Under the pieces are notes generated by a model. The model made no database searches and was not told where the DNA came from. It saw only the letters and a list, made by a program, of their open reading frames with translations. Both the position numbers and the translations under genes were made by a program. From Chloroflexota bacterium (GTDB taxonomy: Bacteria; Chloroflexota; Anaerolineae; Anaerolineales; Villigracilaceae), in the NCBI GenBank assembly GCA_016235445.1, contig JACRLB010000031.1:1-47325 (forward strand): a DNA stretch of 47,325 bases. The letters run 5' to 3'. Shown here in pieces: positions 1-8,535 of this stretch. The stretch's first letter is position 1, and each line of letters begins with the position of its first letter.

Positions 1-203
1 AGTACAGCACCGTGACTGACAGTAGCATGTCGTATAATCCATTCTGTTGCTCCTCGAAACGTTGGATGGTTTCGAGAATAATAGATTTTCGACATAGCAC
101 AAACATCTTTTTTTGTCATCACTCGTTACAGGGACACTACCTGAAATTCTGCATTCATCATTTCCCGTTTTGGTTGTAAAATAACCCAGTCATTGGAGAC
201 CGA

Positions 204-281
204 ATGGCTACACAGGGGATCACATGCCAGGCTCGCTACCCAAAATTTGACGCATACTCAAATTTCAAGGAGACCAAATGA
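204..281 (+). CDS. Possible 25-codon leader ORF upstream of tnaA
   Basis: A short open frame starts at ATG 204 with GGAG five bases upstream (195-198). It ends at TGA 279-281, which overlaps the tnaA start in an ATGA arrangement, the usual geometry for translational coupling. The predicted peptide has 25 residues, contains Tyr, Phe and one Cys, and lacks tryptophan. In enterobacteria tnaA follows a leader peptide, TnaC, whose Trp and Pro residues sense tryptophan; those landmarks are absent, so homology to TnaC is not supported. It may be a chance frame. Confidence 0.3.
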   Translation: MATQGITCQARYPKFDAYSNFKETK

Positions 282-1657
282 CTAGCGCTTACCCCCCAGA
301 ACCGTTTCGTATTAAAGTAACAGAAGCCATCCACCTCATTCCACCTGAGGCGCGCGAGGCCGCGTTGAAGGAAGCAGGCTACAACCTCTTCCTGATGAAA
401 GCCGAAGACATGTTCATTGACCTGCTGACCGACTCGGGCACAGGCGCGATGAGTTCAGAGCAATGGGCCGCCATCATGCGCGGCGACGAATCCTACGCAG
501 GCGCGCGCTCCTTCCATCGTCTCAAAGCCGCAGTGGATGATGTTTTCGGTTTCAAGCATTTCGCCCCCACTCATCAGGGACGCGCCGCGGAAAATATTTT
601 AGCCGCGTGCCTTGTCAAGCCTGGGCAGTACATCCCCAGCAACATGCACTTCGACACCACCGACGCCAACATCCGCGCGCGCGGCGGGCGGCCTGCCAAC
701 CTCGTCATCGAAGAAGCGCATGACCCCGAAAATCGGCATCCCTTTAAAGGCAATATGGATATTGCCAAACTCAAAGCCTTCGTGAAAATGTATGGGCGTG
801 AGCAAATTCCCTTCGGGATGGTAACAGTTACAAATAACGCGGGAGGCGGACAACCCGTCTCGATGGAAAATCTCAAAGCGATTGCGGATGTCTACCACGA
901 GAGCAGTATCCCGTTCTTTATCGACGCCGCTCGCTACGCTGAAAACTGTTTCTTCATCAAGGAGCGGGAGCCTGGCTATGGGCAGAAGAGCGTCAAAGAG
1001 ATCGCGCGTGAAATGTTCTCGCTCGCAGACGGCATGACCATGTCCGCGAAGAAGGATGCCATTGTCAACATCGGCGGCCTGCTGTGCGTAAACGATGACA
1101 TGTTATTTCAGAATGTGCAAAACGAGTTGATCCTGCGCGAAGGCTTCCCCACCTACGGCGGACTCGCAGGCCGTGACCTCGACGCGATGGCAGTCGGCTT
1201 ATACGAAGGCTTGGATGAAGATTATCTTTCGTATCGCTTGGGGCAAACTGCCTACCTTGCAAAGCAACTCAACGACGCTGGCATTCCCACCCTCCAACCC
1301 ACTGGCGGACATGGCGTGTACGTCAACGCGGGCGCGATCTTCCCGCACATCCCCAACTATGAATTTCCCGCACAAGCGCTCGCCATTGAGCTGTACCGCG
1401 AAGGCGGCATCCGCGGCGTGGAAATTGGCTCGGTCATGTTCGGTTGCCTCGACCCGGAAGACAATACCTGGCATTACCCCGCGCTTGAACTACTGCGTCT
1501 CGCCATCCCGCGCCGCACCTACACCCAAAGCCATTTGGATTATGTGGCTGAGTCACTTGCAAGAATCAAATCTCGCGCGGGGCAAATTCGCGGCTACAAG
1601 TACACCTACGCCCCCGAACTACTGCGTCACTTCACTGCGAGGTTTGAGCCTTTATAG
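278..1657 (+). CDS. tnaA: Tryptophanase (tryptophan indole-lyase)
   Basis: PLP-dependent beta-eliminating lyase, 459 residues, collinear with tryptophanase and tyrosine phenol-lyase over its whole length. The expected reaction is L-tryptophan to indole, pyruvate and ammonia, in the cytoplasm. The PLP lysine is K259 in a SAKKD motif. Three positions separating the two enzymes all point to tryptophanase: D126 (FDTT; Thr in tyrosine phenol-lyase), V381/I383 in VEIG (Met/Arg in tyrosine phenol-lyase) and H451 in LRHFTA (Phe in tyrosine phenol-lyase). The start is supported by AAGGAG seven bases upstream. It stands alone, followed 20 bases later by a palindromic element that may end transcription, with a second tryptophan-degrading gene (kynA) about 3.6 kb downstream. 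The family call is firm; substrate preference is inferred from the residues. Confidence 0.93.
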   Translation: MTSAYPPEPFRIKVTEAIHLIPPEAREAALKEAGYNLFLMKAEDMFIDLLTDSGTGAMSSEQWAAIMRGDESYAGARSFHRLKAAVDDVFGFKHFAPTHQGRAAENILAACLVKPGQYIPSNMHFDTTDANIRARGGRPANLVIEEAHDPENRHPFKGNMDIAKLKAFVKMYGREQIPFGMVTVTNNAGGGQPVSMENLKAIADVYHESSIPFFIDAARYAENCFFIKEREPGYGQKSVKEIAREMFSLADGMTMSAKKDAIVNIGGLLCVNDDMLFQNVQNELILREGFPTYGGLAGRDLDAMAVGLYEGLDEDYLSYRLGQTAYLAKQLNDAGIPTLQPTGGHGVYVNAGAIFPHIPNYEFPAQALAIELYREGGIRGVEIGSVMFGCLDPEDNTWHYPALELLRLAIPRRTYTQSHLDYVAESLARIKSRAGQIRGYKYTYAPELLRHFTARFEPL

Positions 1658-1676
1658 CTCTCCGCCGTCAGAGGCT

Positions 1677-1809
1677 GGGAGTGGCTAAAAAGGTGGGCTA
1701 AAAAACCTCTCACCACTGAGATCACAGAGTACACAGAGATTTTTTCTCCGTGATCTCCGTGTGCTCTGTGGTTAAATCTTTTGGCAAGCCCACCAGGTTA
1801 GCCACTCCC
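1677..1809. repeat. 133-bp palindromic element with 23-bp terminal inverted repeats
   Basis: The outer arms 1677-1699 and 1787-1809 match as inverted repeats at 20 of 23 positions. Inside lies a second imperfect palindrome (about 1712-1774) made of ACAGAG-type units about 9 bp apart. It carries no ORF and resembles a MITE-like element. It begins 20 bp after tnaA and could form a strong RNA hairpin. Confidence 0.75.
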
Positions 1810-1834
1810 GAGAGGCGAAGTCGCAGGGATCAAA

Positions 1835-1885
1835 ACGTAGGTCACGAATGCAATGTGACGGTTGAGCTGCAAACGTGACCTACGT
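1835..1885. repeat. 12-bp perfect inverted repeat
   Basis: ACGTAGGTCACG (1835-1846) and its exact reverse complement (1874-1885) are separated by 27 bp. No gene overlaps it. Function unknown; it could be the two ends of another small repeat element. Confidence 0.6.
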
Positions 1886-2110
1886 ATCGTGTTTATTTTC
1901 ACTCACTGCTCGTAAAATCAATGTCATCCCTTCGGGATTATTGGCCGCGTAGTGAGTTATTTCATTTCAGTTATCCATACGGGGGACTGCCCGCGTCACG
2001 GCGAATGAAAATGCTGTTTTCAGGGAATGTTCAAGCAAGCACCTGCGCATTCCCTGCCCGCCTGGACGTAAACATCCAGGCTTTAGCCTACGGCAGAGCA
2101 AGGCACCTGA
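1886..2110. other. Intergenic stretch without a gene
   Basis: A 127-codon frame crosses this stretch (1921-2304), but it lacks a ribosome binding site, runs through small hairpins (for example CCTGGA...TCCAGG near 2063-2083) and continues into the neighbouring repeat element, so it is not called as a gene. Confidence 0.5.
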
Positions 2111-2304
2111 GTAGTTTGACAATGTCACATTTCAAAACCTTTACCACAAAGTCCACAAAGGGGCACAAAGGAGAGCAAAAGGCTAAAAACGAAGGTTTTC
2201 TTCTGACACTCACCTGCACTGCAACAAACGCAGTGCGGCGCAAGTGTCGTGCCTTTGTGGTTTTGTACTTTGGTTTCAGTCTTAATCTGACATTGTCAAA
2301 GTAG
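2111..2304. repeat. MITE-like element, copy A
   Basis: The ends carry inverted TTGACAATGTCA sequences (left 2111-2133, right about 2285-2304). The interior has ACAAAG-type units at 9-10 bp spacing. The left half matches the reverse complement of the right half of the element at 21459-21610 almost base for base, so the two are copies of one element in opposite orientation. Copy A has about 40 extra bases in the middle (about 2205-2250). No transposase is encoded. Confidence 0.8.
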
Positions 2305-2465
2305 TTACGTTTTCAGAACATAGCCAAAAGATTCCCTTTCAAAACTGTAGAATCCTTAGATTTCAATAATATATCAGTACCTTTGTAGGAATGTTACACG
2401 AGTGTAGAATATGTTATAAAATGATTAGAAAGTCTATTTTGCAATGAAGTTAAAAAGGAGTTTTT

Positions 2466-2978
2466 ATGAGAATTTCGGCACTCGTTTTTAGCGTATGCCT
2501 GCTGGCGGTATCGGCTATTGCCTGTGGCTCAGCAGGGCGACCGGCCGCCTCATCTTTGGAGACTCCTGCAATGGCCTTATCCACTTCCTCCGCCGGGCTT
2601 TTCTTGGATGCAAATTCGAACCTCCAACTGCCCTCGGAGCCGCATATTTCCCGCTGGCGGTTGGTAAAAATCGATTTTTCGCAGTTGCTGGATGAAAGCG
2701 GGCAGGCAAAGAAAGTGAAAGAATTTACCATCAATCTCTTTCCGGATACGGTGTATACGGGTGTGGTCACGCAGACTGAAGAAATGGGAGACGGCTCCAC
2801 ATGGGTGGGATATCTCAAGGATGTGGAATATAGCGAATTGAGCATGGTGTACACAAGCGGTGTTTATATAGGTCACTTTGCAAGCCCAATGGGCGTTTAC
2901 GAAGTGACCTTTGTAAAGGATGACTTGTACCGCGTCATCCAGATCGATCAACAACAACTGCCAGGAGGTGAAGGATAA
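2466..2978 (+). CDS. Small lipoprotein resembling the N-terminal region of the adjacent metalloprotease
   Basis: Predicted lipoprotein of 170 residues. A signal peptide ends in a lipobox-like AIAC at about residue 20. After a short low-complexity linker, residues of about 55-165 align with residues of about 50-175 of the downstream protease: both have an aromatic/hydrophobic strand with DF, then NLFPDT.Y.G.V, then a VASP/FASP-GVYEV segment and an Asp-Gln/His-rich end. It has no catalytic motif. AAAAGGAG lies six bases before the ATG. The gene is 81 bp upstream of the protease gene on the same strand. It may be a free-standing propeptide homologue acting as inhibitor or folding helper, but that is inference. 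Confidence 0.75.
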   Translation: MRISALVFSVCLLAVSAIACGSAGRPAASSLETPAMALSTSSAGLFLDANSNLQLPSEPHISRWRLVKIDFSQLLDESGQAKKVKEFTINLFPDTVYTGVVTQTEEMGDGSTWVGYLKDVEYSELSMVYTSGVYIGHFASPMGVYEVTFVKDDLYRVIQIDQQQLPGGEG

Positions 2979-3059
2979 GAGATACACAAATTACACACCC
3001 TCACAACGAATTGTTCAAAACCAATGGCATATCCAACCAATTTAACAAAGGAAAATCCA

Positions 3060-4937
3060 ATGACTAGACAAAATCTAAAACAGACCAGACTTATTCTTTT
3101 GTCCCTTGTTTTGATGCTCTCCCTGACGTTCAGCGGCCTATCTGCCACACAGGTTCAGGCTGGCGGACCGCCATCCCTGTTCGGCGATGCGGCGGATGTT
3201 AACCCCGCCGATTTTGCCGCAGATGCGCCCTTCATTTCGCGTTCGCGCTTCCTGACTGTGGATTTCGCGGCTCTCTTCAACGACAGCGGAGACCCCTACG
3301 ACAAAGAAAGCCTGCCTGAAATTACGTTGAACCTATTCCCCGATACAAGCTATGTAGGCAAAGTGAACGTTGTCAAGAAGGACCGCTGGGCCACCTCGTG
3401 GAATGGGCCGCTTAAAGGGAAACAGGGATACTTCTACCTGGTTGTATCCGATGGCGTATTCACAGCGCATGTTGCTTCCCCGGAAGGCGTCTATGAAGTC
3501 AAATATGCGGCAGACGGCTTGTACAAGGTTGTACAGCTTGACCACTCCCAACTTATTGACGATGATCCTAATGCCATTTACGAGCCTTCAGGCGATGTAA
3601 TTCAAACGGGCGATCTTGGCCCCAACGCAGACACCGGCGCCACCATTGACATCATGATCGCCTACACAGACGATGCCCGCGCCGCGGCTGGCAGTACTGC
3701 CGCCATGAAGGCGCTGATTGCGCTGGCTGTGCTCGAGACCAATACAGCCTATGCCAATGCCGGCATCACAACGCGCCTCAGGCTGGTACACGTAGAAGAA
3801 TATGCCTACGCCGAAACCGGCAACATGTCTACAGACTTAAGCCGCTTTATGGGCACTGCCGACGCCTACTTCACCACTATACACAGCCTGCGCAATACCT
3901 ATGCGGCAGACATGGTGGGCCTGGTTGTGGCAAACGGCGGCGCCTACTGTGGCCTTGCCTCCAGCATTATGGCCACCGCCTCAACCGCCTTCCAGGTGAC
4001 AGATAACGACTGCGCGACCGGGTACTATTCCTTCGGGCACGAGTTCGGTCACTTACAGGGCGCGCGCCATGATGTAGCCGTAGATAATAGTACCACCCCA
4101 TATACCTATGGACATGGCTACGTGAATTGGACCGGAAGCGTCGGTACCAGTTGGCGGACGGTAATGGCTTATGGAAATGCCTGCGGCGGTTGTACCCGCC
4201 TGCAGTGGTGGTCGAACCCCGCCAAAACCTATGGCGGCTCCCCCATGGGTAACGGATTGGCCATGAACTACCTGGTACTCAATAACACGGCCTTCACGGT
4301 TGCCAATTTCCGCACCGCCATCATAAGCAGTAACTTCAACTCCACCTTTAACGGCTCCTCCGCCGGTTGGACAGTAGTCAACGGAGTCTGGGCTTTGAAT
4401 AGCTCAGCTTATTACAAGACTAATGGCGTCGCCAGTCAAACAAGCTCAATAAAGCATTCTGGCACTTATGGAGATTTGACTTATGAGGCGAGGATGAAGA
4501 AAGTTGGCGGCGGTGATGTTGGATTGATTATTAGAGGTACATCTACCAGCCTTACAGCCATCAAAGATTGGAGGCCCTCCTACTATTTTGGGTATACAAA
4601 TGCAGGCACATGCGGTGTTTACTATGTTAATAGCAGTGGAGGGTATACAGCATTGAAGAGTTTCGCAGCCTGTGCTGGAATCGTGGCAAGCGGTTTTAAC
4701 ACTTTGAAAGTGAAAGCTGTCGGCTCATCGTTGAAATTCTATATCAACAATACGTTGGTGTGGAGTGGCAGTAATACCGCCCTACGCACTGGTCAGGCGG
4801 GTGTGTATACATACTCAACAGGCGCGTTTTATGTTGACTGGGCCAAGCTATCCACTACTCCAACTGCAGATTATTACATTGACGCCGAAGAGACCCTTGG
4901 TGAAGAAGTTTCAGAAGGCGAAGCTCACACCCCGTAA
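3060..4937 (+). CDS. Secreted metzincin-type zinc metalloprotease
   Basis: Predicted 625-residue secreted protease. Order: signal peptide (about 1-35), propeptide-like region shared with the upstream lipoprotein (to about 170), a metzincin catalytic domain (about 195-425), and a C-terminal beta-sandwich resembling concanavalin-like/LamG domains (about 440-600). The zinc site is HEFGHLQGARHD with its first His at residue 327, followed by a Met-turn (VMAYG). This fits the M12B/M72 peptidyl-Asp-type families. The first in-frame ATG (3024) lacks a ribosome site; ATG 3060 has AAAGGA seven bases upstream and begins directly at the signal peptide, so it was chosen. A strong terminator follows at 4977. 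Substrate unknown. Confidence 0.88.
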   Translation: MTRQNLKQTRLILLSLVLMLSLTFSGLSATQVQAGGPPSLFGDAADVNPADFAADAPFISRSRFLTVDFAALFNDSGDPYDKESLPEITLNLFPDTSYVGKVNVVKKDRWATSWNGPLKGKQGYFYLVVSDGVFTAHVASPEGVYEVKYAADGLYKVVQLDHSQLIDDDPNAIYEPSGDVIQTGDLGPNADTGATIDIMIAYTDDARAAAGSTAAMKALIALAVLETNTAYANAGITTRLRLVHVEEYAYAETGNMSTDLSRFMGTADAYFTTIHSLRNTYAADMVGLVVANGGAYCGLASSIMATASTAFQVTDNDCATGYYSFGHEFGHLQGARHDVAVDNSTTPYTYGHGYVNWTGSVGTSWRTVMAYGNACGGCTRLQWWSNPAKTYGGSPMGNGLAMNYLVLNNTAFTVANFRTAIISSNFNSTFNGSSAGWTVVNGVWALNSSAYYKTNGVASQTSSIKHSGTYGDLTYEARMKKVGGGDVGLIIRGTSTSLTAIKDWRPSYYFGYTNAGTCGVYYVNSSGGYTALKSFAACAGIVASGFNTLKVKAVGSSLKFYINNTLVWSGSNTALRTGQAGVYTYSTGAFYVDWAKLSTTPTADYYIDAEETLGEEVSEGEAHTP

Positions 4938-4976
4938 GTTGACAGTTGTATAAATCTCTTTCACGGGCGGTCATTT

Positions 4977-5013
4977 AAAAACAAGTCGGGATGCAAATCC
5001 CGACTTGTTTTTT
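4977..5013. terminator. Rho-independent terminator after the metalloprotease
   Basis: A perfect 12-bp stem (ACAAGTCGGGAT, loop GCAA) is followed by a T run and preceded by an A run, so it could work in both directions. Confidence 0.92.
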
Positions 5014-5219
5014 GTAGTAGCGGCTTCAGTCGCTTTTACCTGACAAAACCACAACTGAAGTCTCTAAATTACTTCCTGCGCAAATCGTCGCCAGGGACGG
5101 CGGCTTGAGCCTACGGGGCTGAGACAACCTTTGCGTGCATACTTTTGTTTAGCTCCATCATCGTTTTTTATTTCTGGGTACAATCGAAAGAAATCCATTT
5201 TTACCAAAGTGAGGAACAT

Positions 5220-6263
5220 ATGACAGAAGAAACCAATCCACTTTATTACGCCGATTATCTCGAGCTGGATAAAATTCTCGGGAGCCAACACCCTAAAAGC
5301 GGCAACTCCACCGATGAAATGCTGTTCATCGTCATCCACCAGGCGTATGAGCTGTGGTTCAAGCAGATCATCCACGAGCTGGATGCAGTGCGCGGAATCT
5401 TCGATACGGACAACGTTCAGGACAACGCGGGGGAGATGAGCATTGCCGTTCACAAGTTGAAGCGGGTGGTCAAAATTCTGGAAGTGCTTAACCGTCAGGT
5501 GGATATCCTCGAAACGATGACGCCGATGGACTTCCTCGAATTCAGAAATCTACTCCTGCCTTCTTCGGGGTTTCAGAGTATGCAATTCAGGCTCATCGAA
5601 GCGAAGCTGGGCTTGAAGATGGATCAACGCTACAAGGCGAATTATTACAAGAACACCCGTCCAGGTGGATTTAACCAACAGGATTACGGGACCATTAATC
5701 AGGTCGAGGAAGAGGCGACGCTCAAAGGGTTGGTCATCAAATGGGCAGAGCGGACTCCGTTCTTCGATGAGTCGCTTTGGAGGGAATATCAATCCAGTTA
5801 CCCGATCGAAAGCGGGACACAAAAATTTTGGAGCGATTACAAACAAATGTATCAGAGCAGTCTGTCGAAAAACGAGCAGGGGCGGCTGGATGAGTTGGAG
5901 CAGGTTTTTTACAAGGAAGGGCTGGGCGAGTTTTCAGTGGATGCGATGCGGGCGGTGTTGTTCATTATGCTGTACCGTAACCTGCCCATTTTCCAAACGC
6001 CGTTCGATCTGCTCACCACGCTGATCGACATTGACGAACTGCTCTCGCAATGGCGTTACAAACACATGCTCATGGCGCGCCGCATGATCGGCGTGCGCGT
6101 TGGCACGGGCGGCACGAGCGGCGCGGGCTATCTTGAAGGGGCGCTGAGACAGCATTACATCTTCAAGGAATTGACGGAGGTGACGACATTTTTGATCGAA
6201 CGCAGTCGCCTGCCTGACCTGCCGAATGCGGTCAAAGAGAAGATGAGCTTTAATTCAAAATAA
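5220..6263 (+). CDS. kynA: Tryptophan 2,3-dioxygenase
   Basis: Heme dioxygenase of 347 residues that opens the indole ring of L-tryptophan to N-formylkynurenine. Family signatures run in order: YADYLELDKILGSQHP near the N terminus, HQAYELWFKQ (distal His), GFQSMQFR (substrate-carboxylate Arg) and GTGGTSG, whose Thr (about T296) contacts the substrate amino group. The proximal heme ligand is H282 in WRYKHM. A second His often found five residues later is Arg here, but it is not the ligand. ATG 5220 is preceded by GAGG at 5210-5213 and begins just before the conserved region; the open frame extends upstream without a ribosome site. No other kynurenine-pathway gene is adjacent. It converges with fdhA, with only 10 bp between stops. 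Confidence 0.93.
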   Translation: MTEETNPLYYADYLELDKILGSQHPKSGNSTDEMLFIVIHQAYELWFKQIIHELDAVRGIFDTDNVQDNAGEMSIAVHKLKRVVKILEVLNRQVDILETMTPMDFLEFRNLLLPSSGFQSMQFRLIEAKLGLKMDQRYKANYYKNTRPGGFNQQDYGTINQVEEEATLKGLVIKWAERTPFFDESLWREYQSSYPIESGTQKFWSDYKQMYQSSLSKNEQGRLDELEQVFYKEGLGEFSVDAMRAVLFIMLYRNLPIFQTPFDLLTTLIDIDELLSQWRYKHMLMARRMIGVRVGTGGTSGAGYLEGALRQHYIFKELTEVTTFLIERSRLPDLPNAVKEKMSFNSK

Positions 6264-6273
6264 TAATTCAAAC

Positions 6274-8490
6274 CTAATACCTCCCTCTCTGAACAACTAC
6301 ATCAGGATTGGCAAGGTCACTCTGCCGCGCGGGGAAAACCTGCACCGCGCAGGCTTTGAATTCGGGGATCAAGGCCTGCGGGTCGAGGGCGTCGTTGGTC
6401 AATAGATTTGCGGCGGCTTCGTGGAAATGCCAGGGGAGGAAGACCACGCCAACGGATGTTTTCTCCGTCACCGTTGCGCGGACAAACACCTCGCCGCGTC
6501 TACTCTGGATTTTGACAGGGTCGCCGTTTCGAATGCCATGAATCTCCGCGTCGGCAGGGTGAATTTCCACGCGGGCTTCGGGGTAGGCTTCGTTGAGCGC
6601 GGAGTTGCGCGTCATCGTGCCGCCGTGCCAGTGTTCGAGCAAACGTCCTGTCGTGAGAATGAACGGATATTCATCGTCCGCTTCTTCGCGCACGGGGACG
6701 TAATCGAGTTGATGGAATTTGCCGCGTCCGCGCGGGAAGGATTCTTTGAACAGGGTCGGTGTGCCGGGGTGATTCAAATCGGGCACGGGGTAGATCAGGC
6801 CAACTTTATCGATGCGGTCGTAGGTGATGCCTGCGTAATCTGAATTCACACTGCCCATTTCGCGCAGAATCTCTTCGGGGTTGGCATATGTCCATTTTGC
6901 AGTGGCAACTGACAGTTTAGATTCGAGGCGCAGGGCCAGGTCGCAGATGATCTGCCAATCGGGTCGTGAATCCCCGCGCGGCGGTTGCGCGGCGCGGACT
7001 CTCTGCACGCGTCGATCTGTATTCGAAAACGTCCCGTCTTTTTCAGCGAAGGGAGTCGCGGGCAAAAAGACATCCGCATACGCGCCAGACTCGTTGATGA
7101 AAATATCCTGCGAAACGATGAACTCAAGCTGTTCCATGTGATGGCGGGTGACATTGAGATTCGGCTCGGACATCATCGGATTCTCGCCCATAATGTAAAG
7201 CGCGCGGACGCCGCCCTCGTGCGCGTGACTTAAAATTTCGGTGGTGGTGAGGCCAAGTTTGAGACTGAGGCCGCCTGCTTCGATGTTCCAGGTCTTCTCC
7301 CACTTTGCGCGGTTATCGGGGTTATCCACGCGCATGTAGCCGGGATAATGAAACGGCATTGCGCCCATGTCGCTGGCGCCCTGCACGTTGTTTTGTCCGC
7401 GCAAGGGATTCAGCCCCGTGCCTTCGCGCCCGATGTGCCCCGCGAGGAAGGCAAGGTGAATGAGCGCCATTGCGGATGCCGTGCCGTGTGAAAGTTGTGA
7501 AATTCCCATGCCCCAATAGATCGCGCCATTTTTTGCGGTGGCATACAGCCGCGCGGCTTTGCGAATGTCTTCGGCGGGAACGCCTGAAATTTCTTCGGCA
7601 TATTCGGGCGTAAATTTTTCGAGCGATTCTACGAAGTCGTCAAAACCTTCTGTGCGAGACTTTACGAATTCCCAATTTATCAATTCTTCTTTTACGATCA
7701 CATGCGCCATTGCAGAGAAGACGGGCACATTCGTGCCAGGCTTGAGCGGGAGCCACATCTCGGCCATGTTCACCAGGTCGATGCGGCGCGGGTCGATCAC
7801 GATCATTTTTGCGCCATATTTTTGCACGGCGTCTTTCATTTGCAAGGCAATGATGGGATGATTCTCGGATGTGTTTGAGCCTGTGACGATGAACACATCA
7901 TTTTGAATGACCTGCGAAGCCGTGTTGCTCATGGCCGACGACCCCACTGCCAACTGCAATGCCACCACGGAACCCGCATGACAAAGACGCGTGCAATGAT
8001 CCACGTTGTTCGTGCGGAACAAGGCGCGGTACATTTTTTGCAAAAGATAATTATCTTCGTTCGTGGCCTTGGCACAGCAATAGACCGCCATTGCGTCCGA
8101 ACCGTCGCGTTTGTAGATTTCAGTTAATTTATCGGCGGTAATGTTGAGGGCGGTGTCCCAGTCGGTTTCGACCCAATCCCAGAGATTAGAGATTAGAGAA
8201 TTGGAGATTGAACTTCCATCCGTGCTGACCGCAAAGACTTGTTCACGTCCTTCGGGTTTTGGTTTTCCTTCGAGCAGATACCTGCGCACAAGCGGAGTCA
8301 GTGTGCGTTTGGGGTGATAGATGAAGTCGTAGCCAAAGCGTCCCTTCACGCATAAATTTCCGTGATTGACAGGCGAATCAAACGGCGACGTGACTTTGAA
8401 AATAAAATCATCTTTGACGTGCAGTTGCAGGGTACATCCCACGCCGCAATAGGGACAGGTGGTGGTGGTGATTCGGTCGGGATTGATCAT
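6274..8490 (-). CDS. fdhA: Formate dehydrogenase, molybdopterin catalytic subunit (Cys type)
   Basis: Molybdopterin oxidoreductase of 738 residues that oxidises formate to CO2. The [4Fe-4S] ligands are C12, C15, C19 and C47 (CPYCGVGC...LCVKG), with the electron-transfer Lys at K49. The molybdenum ligand position is C170 followed by H171 (DHCTRLCHAG), so this is a cysteine rather than selenocysteine enzyme. GGAGG precedes ATG 8490. It is third in a minus-strand operon behind two NAD-linked iron-sulfur/flavin subunits, so electrons probably go to NAD+. Residues 93-104 (SSISNSLISNLW) are encoded by a GAGATTAGAGATT-type repeat (8181-8210) also found between genes, which looks like an in-frame insertion. 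FdhA homologues include assimilatory nitrate reductases, but the CH pair and partner subunits favour formate. Confidence 0.88.
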   Translation of the reverse strand: MINPDRITTTTCPYCGVGCTLQLHVKDDFIFKVTSPFDSPVNHGNLCVKGRFGYDFIYHPKRTLTPLVRRYLLEGKPKPEGREQVFAVSTDGSSISNSLISNLWDWVETDWDTALNITADKLTEIYKRDGSDAMAVYCCAKATNEDNYLLQKMYRALFRTNNVDHCTRLCHAGSVVALQLAVGSSAMSNTASQVIQNDVFIVTGSNTSENHPIIALQMKDAVQKYGAKMIVIDPRRIDLVNMAEMWLPLKPGTNVPVFSAMAHVIVKEELINWEFVKSRTEGFDDFVESLEKFTPEYAEEISGVPAEDIRKAARLYATAKNGAIYWGMGISQLSHGTASAMALIHLAFLAGHIGREGTGLNPLRGQNNVQGASDMGAMPFHYPGYMRVDNPDNRAKWEKTWNIEAGGLSLKLGLTTTEILSHAHEGGVRALYIMGENPMMSEPNLNVTRHHMEQLEFIVSQDIFINESGAYADVFLPATPFAEKDGTFSNTDRRVQRVRAAQPPRGDSRPDWQIICDLALRLESKLSVATAKWTYANPEEILREMGSVNSDYAGITYDRIDKVGLIYPVPDLNHPGTPTLFKESFPRGRGKFHQLDYVPVREEADDEYPFILTTGRLLEHWHGGTMTRNSALNEAYPEARVEIHPADAEIHGIRNGDPVKIQSRRGEVFVRATVTEKTSVGVVFLPWHFHEAAANLLTNDALDPQALIPEFKACAVQVFPARQSDLANPDVVVQRGRY
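8181..8210. repeat. GAGATTAGAGATT-type repeat inside fdhA
   Basis: Short tandem units of AGAGATT/GGAGATT within the coding region, the same sequence type as the intergenic repeats at 14245-14300, 25421-25455 and 43972-44016. It adds about ten residues at a place where FdhA proteins normally have a short loop. Confidence 0.65.
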
Positions 8491-8504
8491 CGTGCCTCCA
8501 TATC

Positions 8505-8535
8505 AGTAATTGGTAAGTGGTAATTACCAATTACT
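8505..8535. repeat. 12-bp palindrome between fdhA and the iron-sulfur subunit gene
   Basis: AGTAATTGGTAA (8505-8516) and its exact reverse complement (8524-8535) surround a 7-bp centre. The palindrome fills the gap between two operon genes and ends at the upstream gene's stop codon. It may affect mRNA stability. Confidence 0.6.

Noticed and set aside
1-203. Coding sequence before tnaA
   Set aside because: No open frame with a start and ribosome site beyond the short leader; only AT-rich, promoter-like sequence.
278-1657. Tyrosine phenol-lyase as the function
   Set aside because: The Arg, Met, Thr and Phe positions typical of tyrosine phenol-lyase are Ile, Val, Asp and His here, as in tryptophanase.
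1921-2304. 127-codon plus-strand ORF
   Set aside because: It runs through hairpins and MITE copy A, has no ribosome site, and its C-terminal half is repeat sequence.
6063-6080. Loss of the heme ligand in the dioxygenase (MARRM instead of MVHRM)
   Set aside because: Counting back from the GTGG motif shows that the ligand is the earlier His of RYKHM, which is present.
7978-7984. Selenocysteine in FdhA
   Set aside because: The active-site codon encodes Cys directly (DHCTRLCH) and no in-frame UGA occurs.
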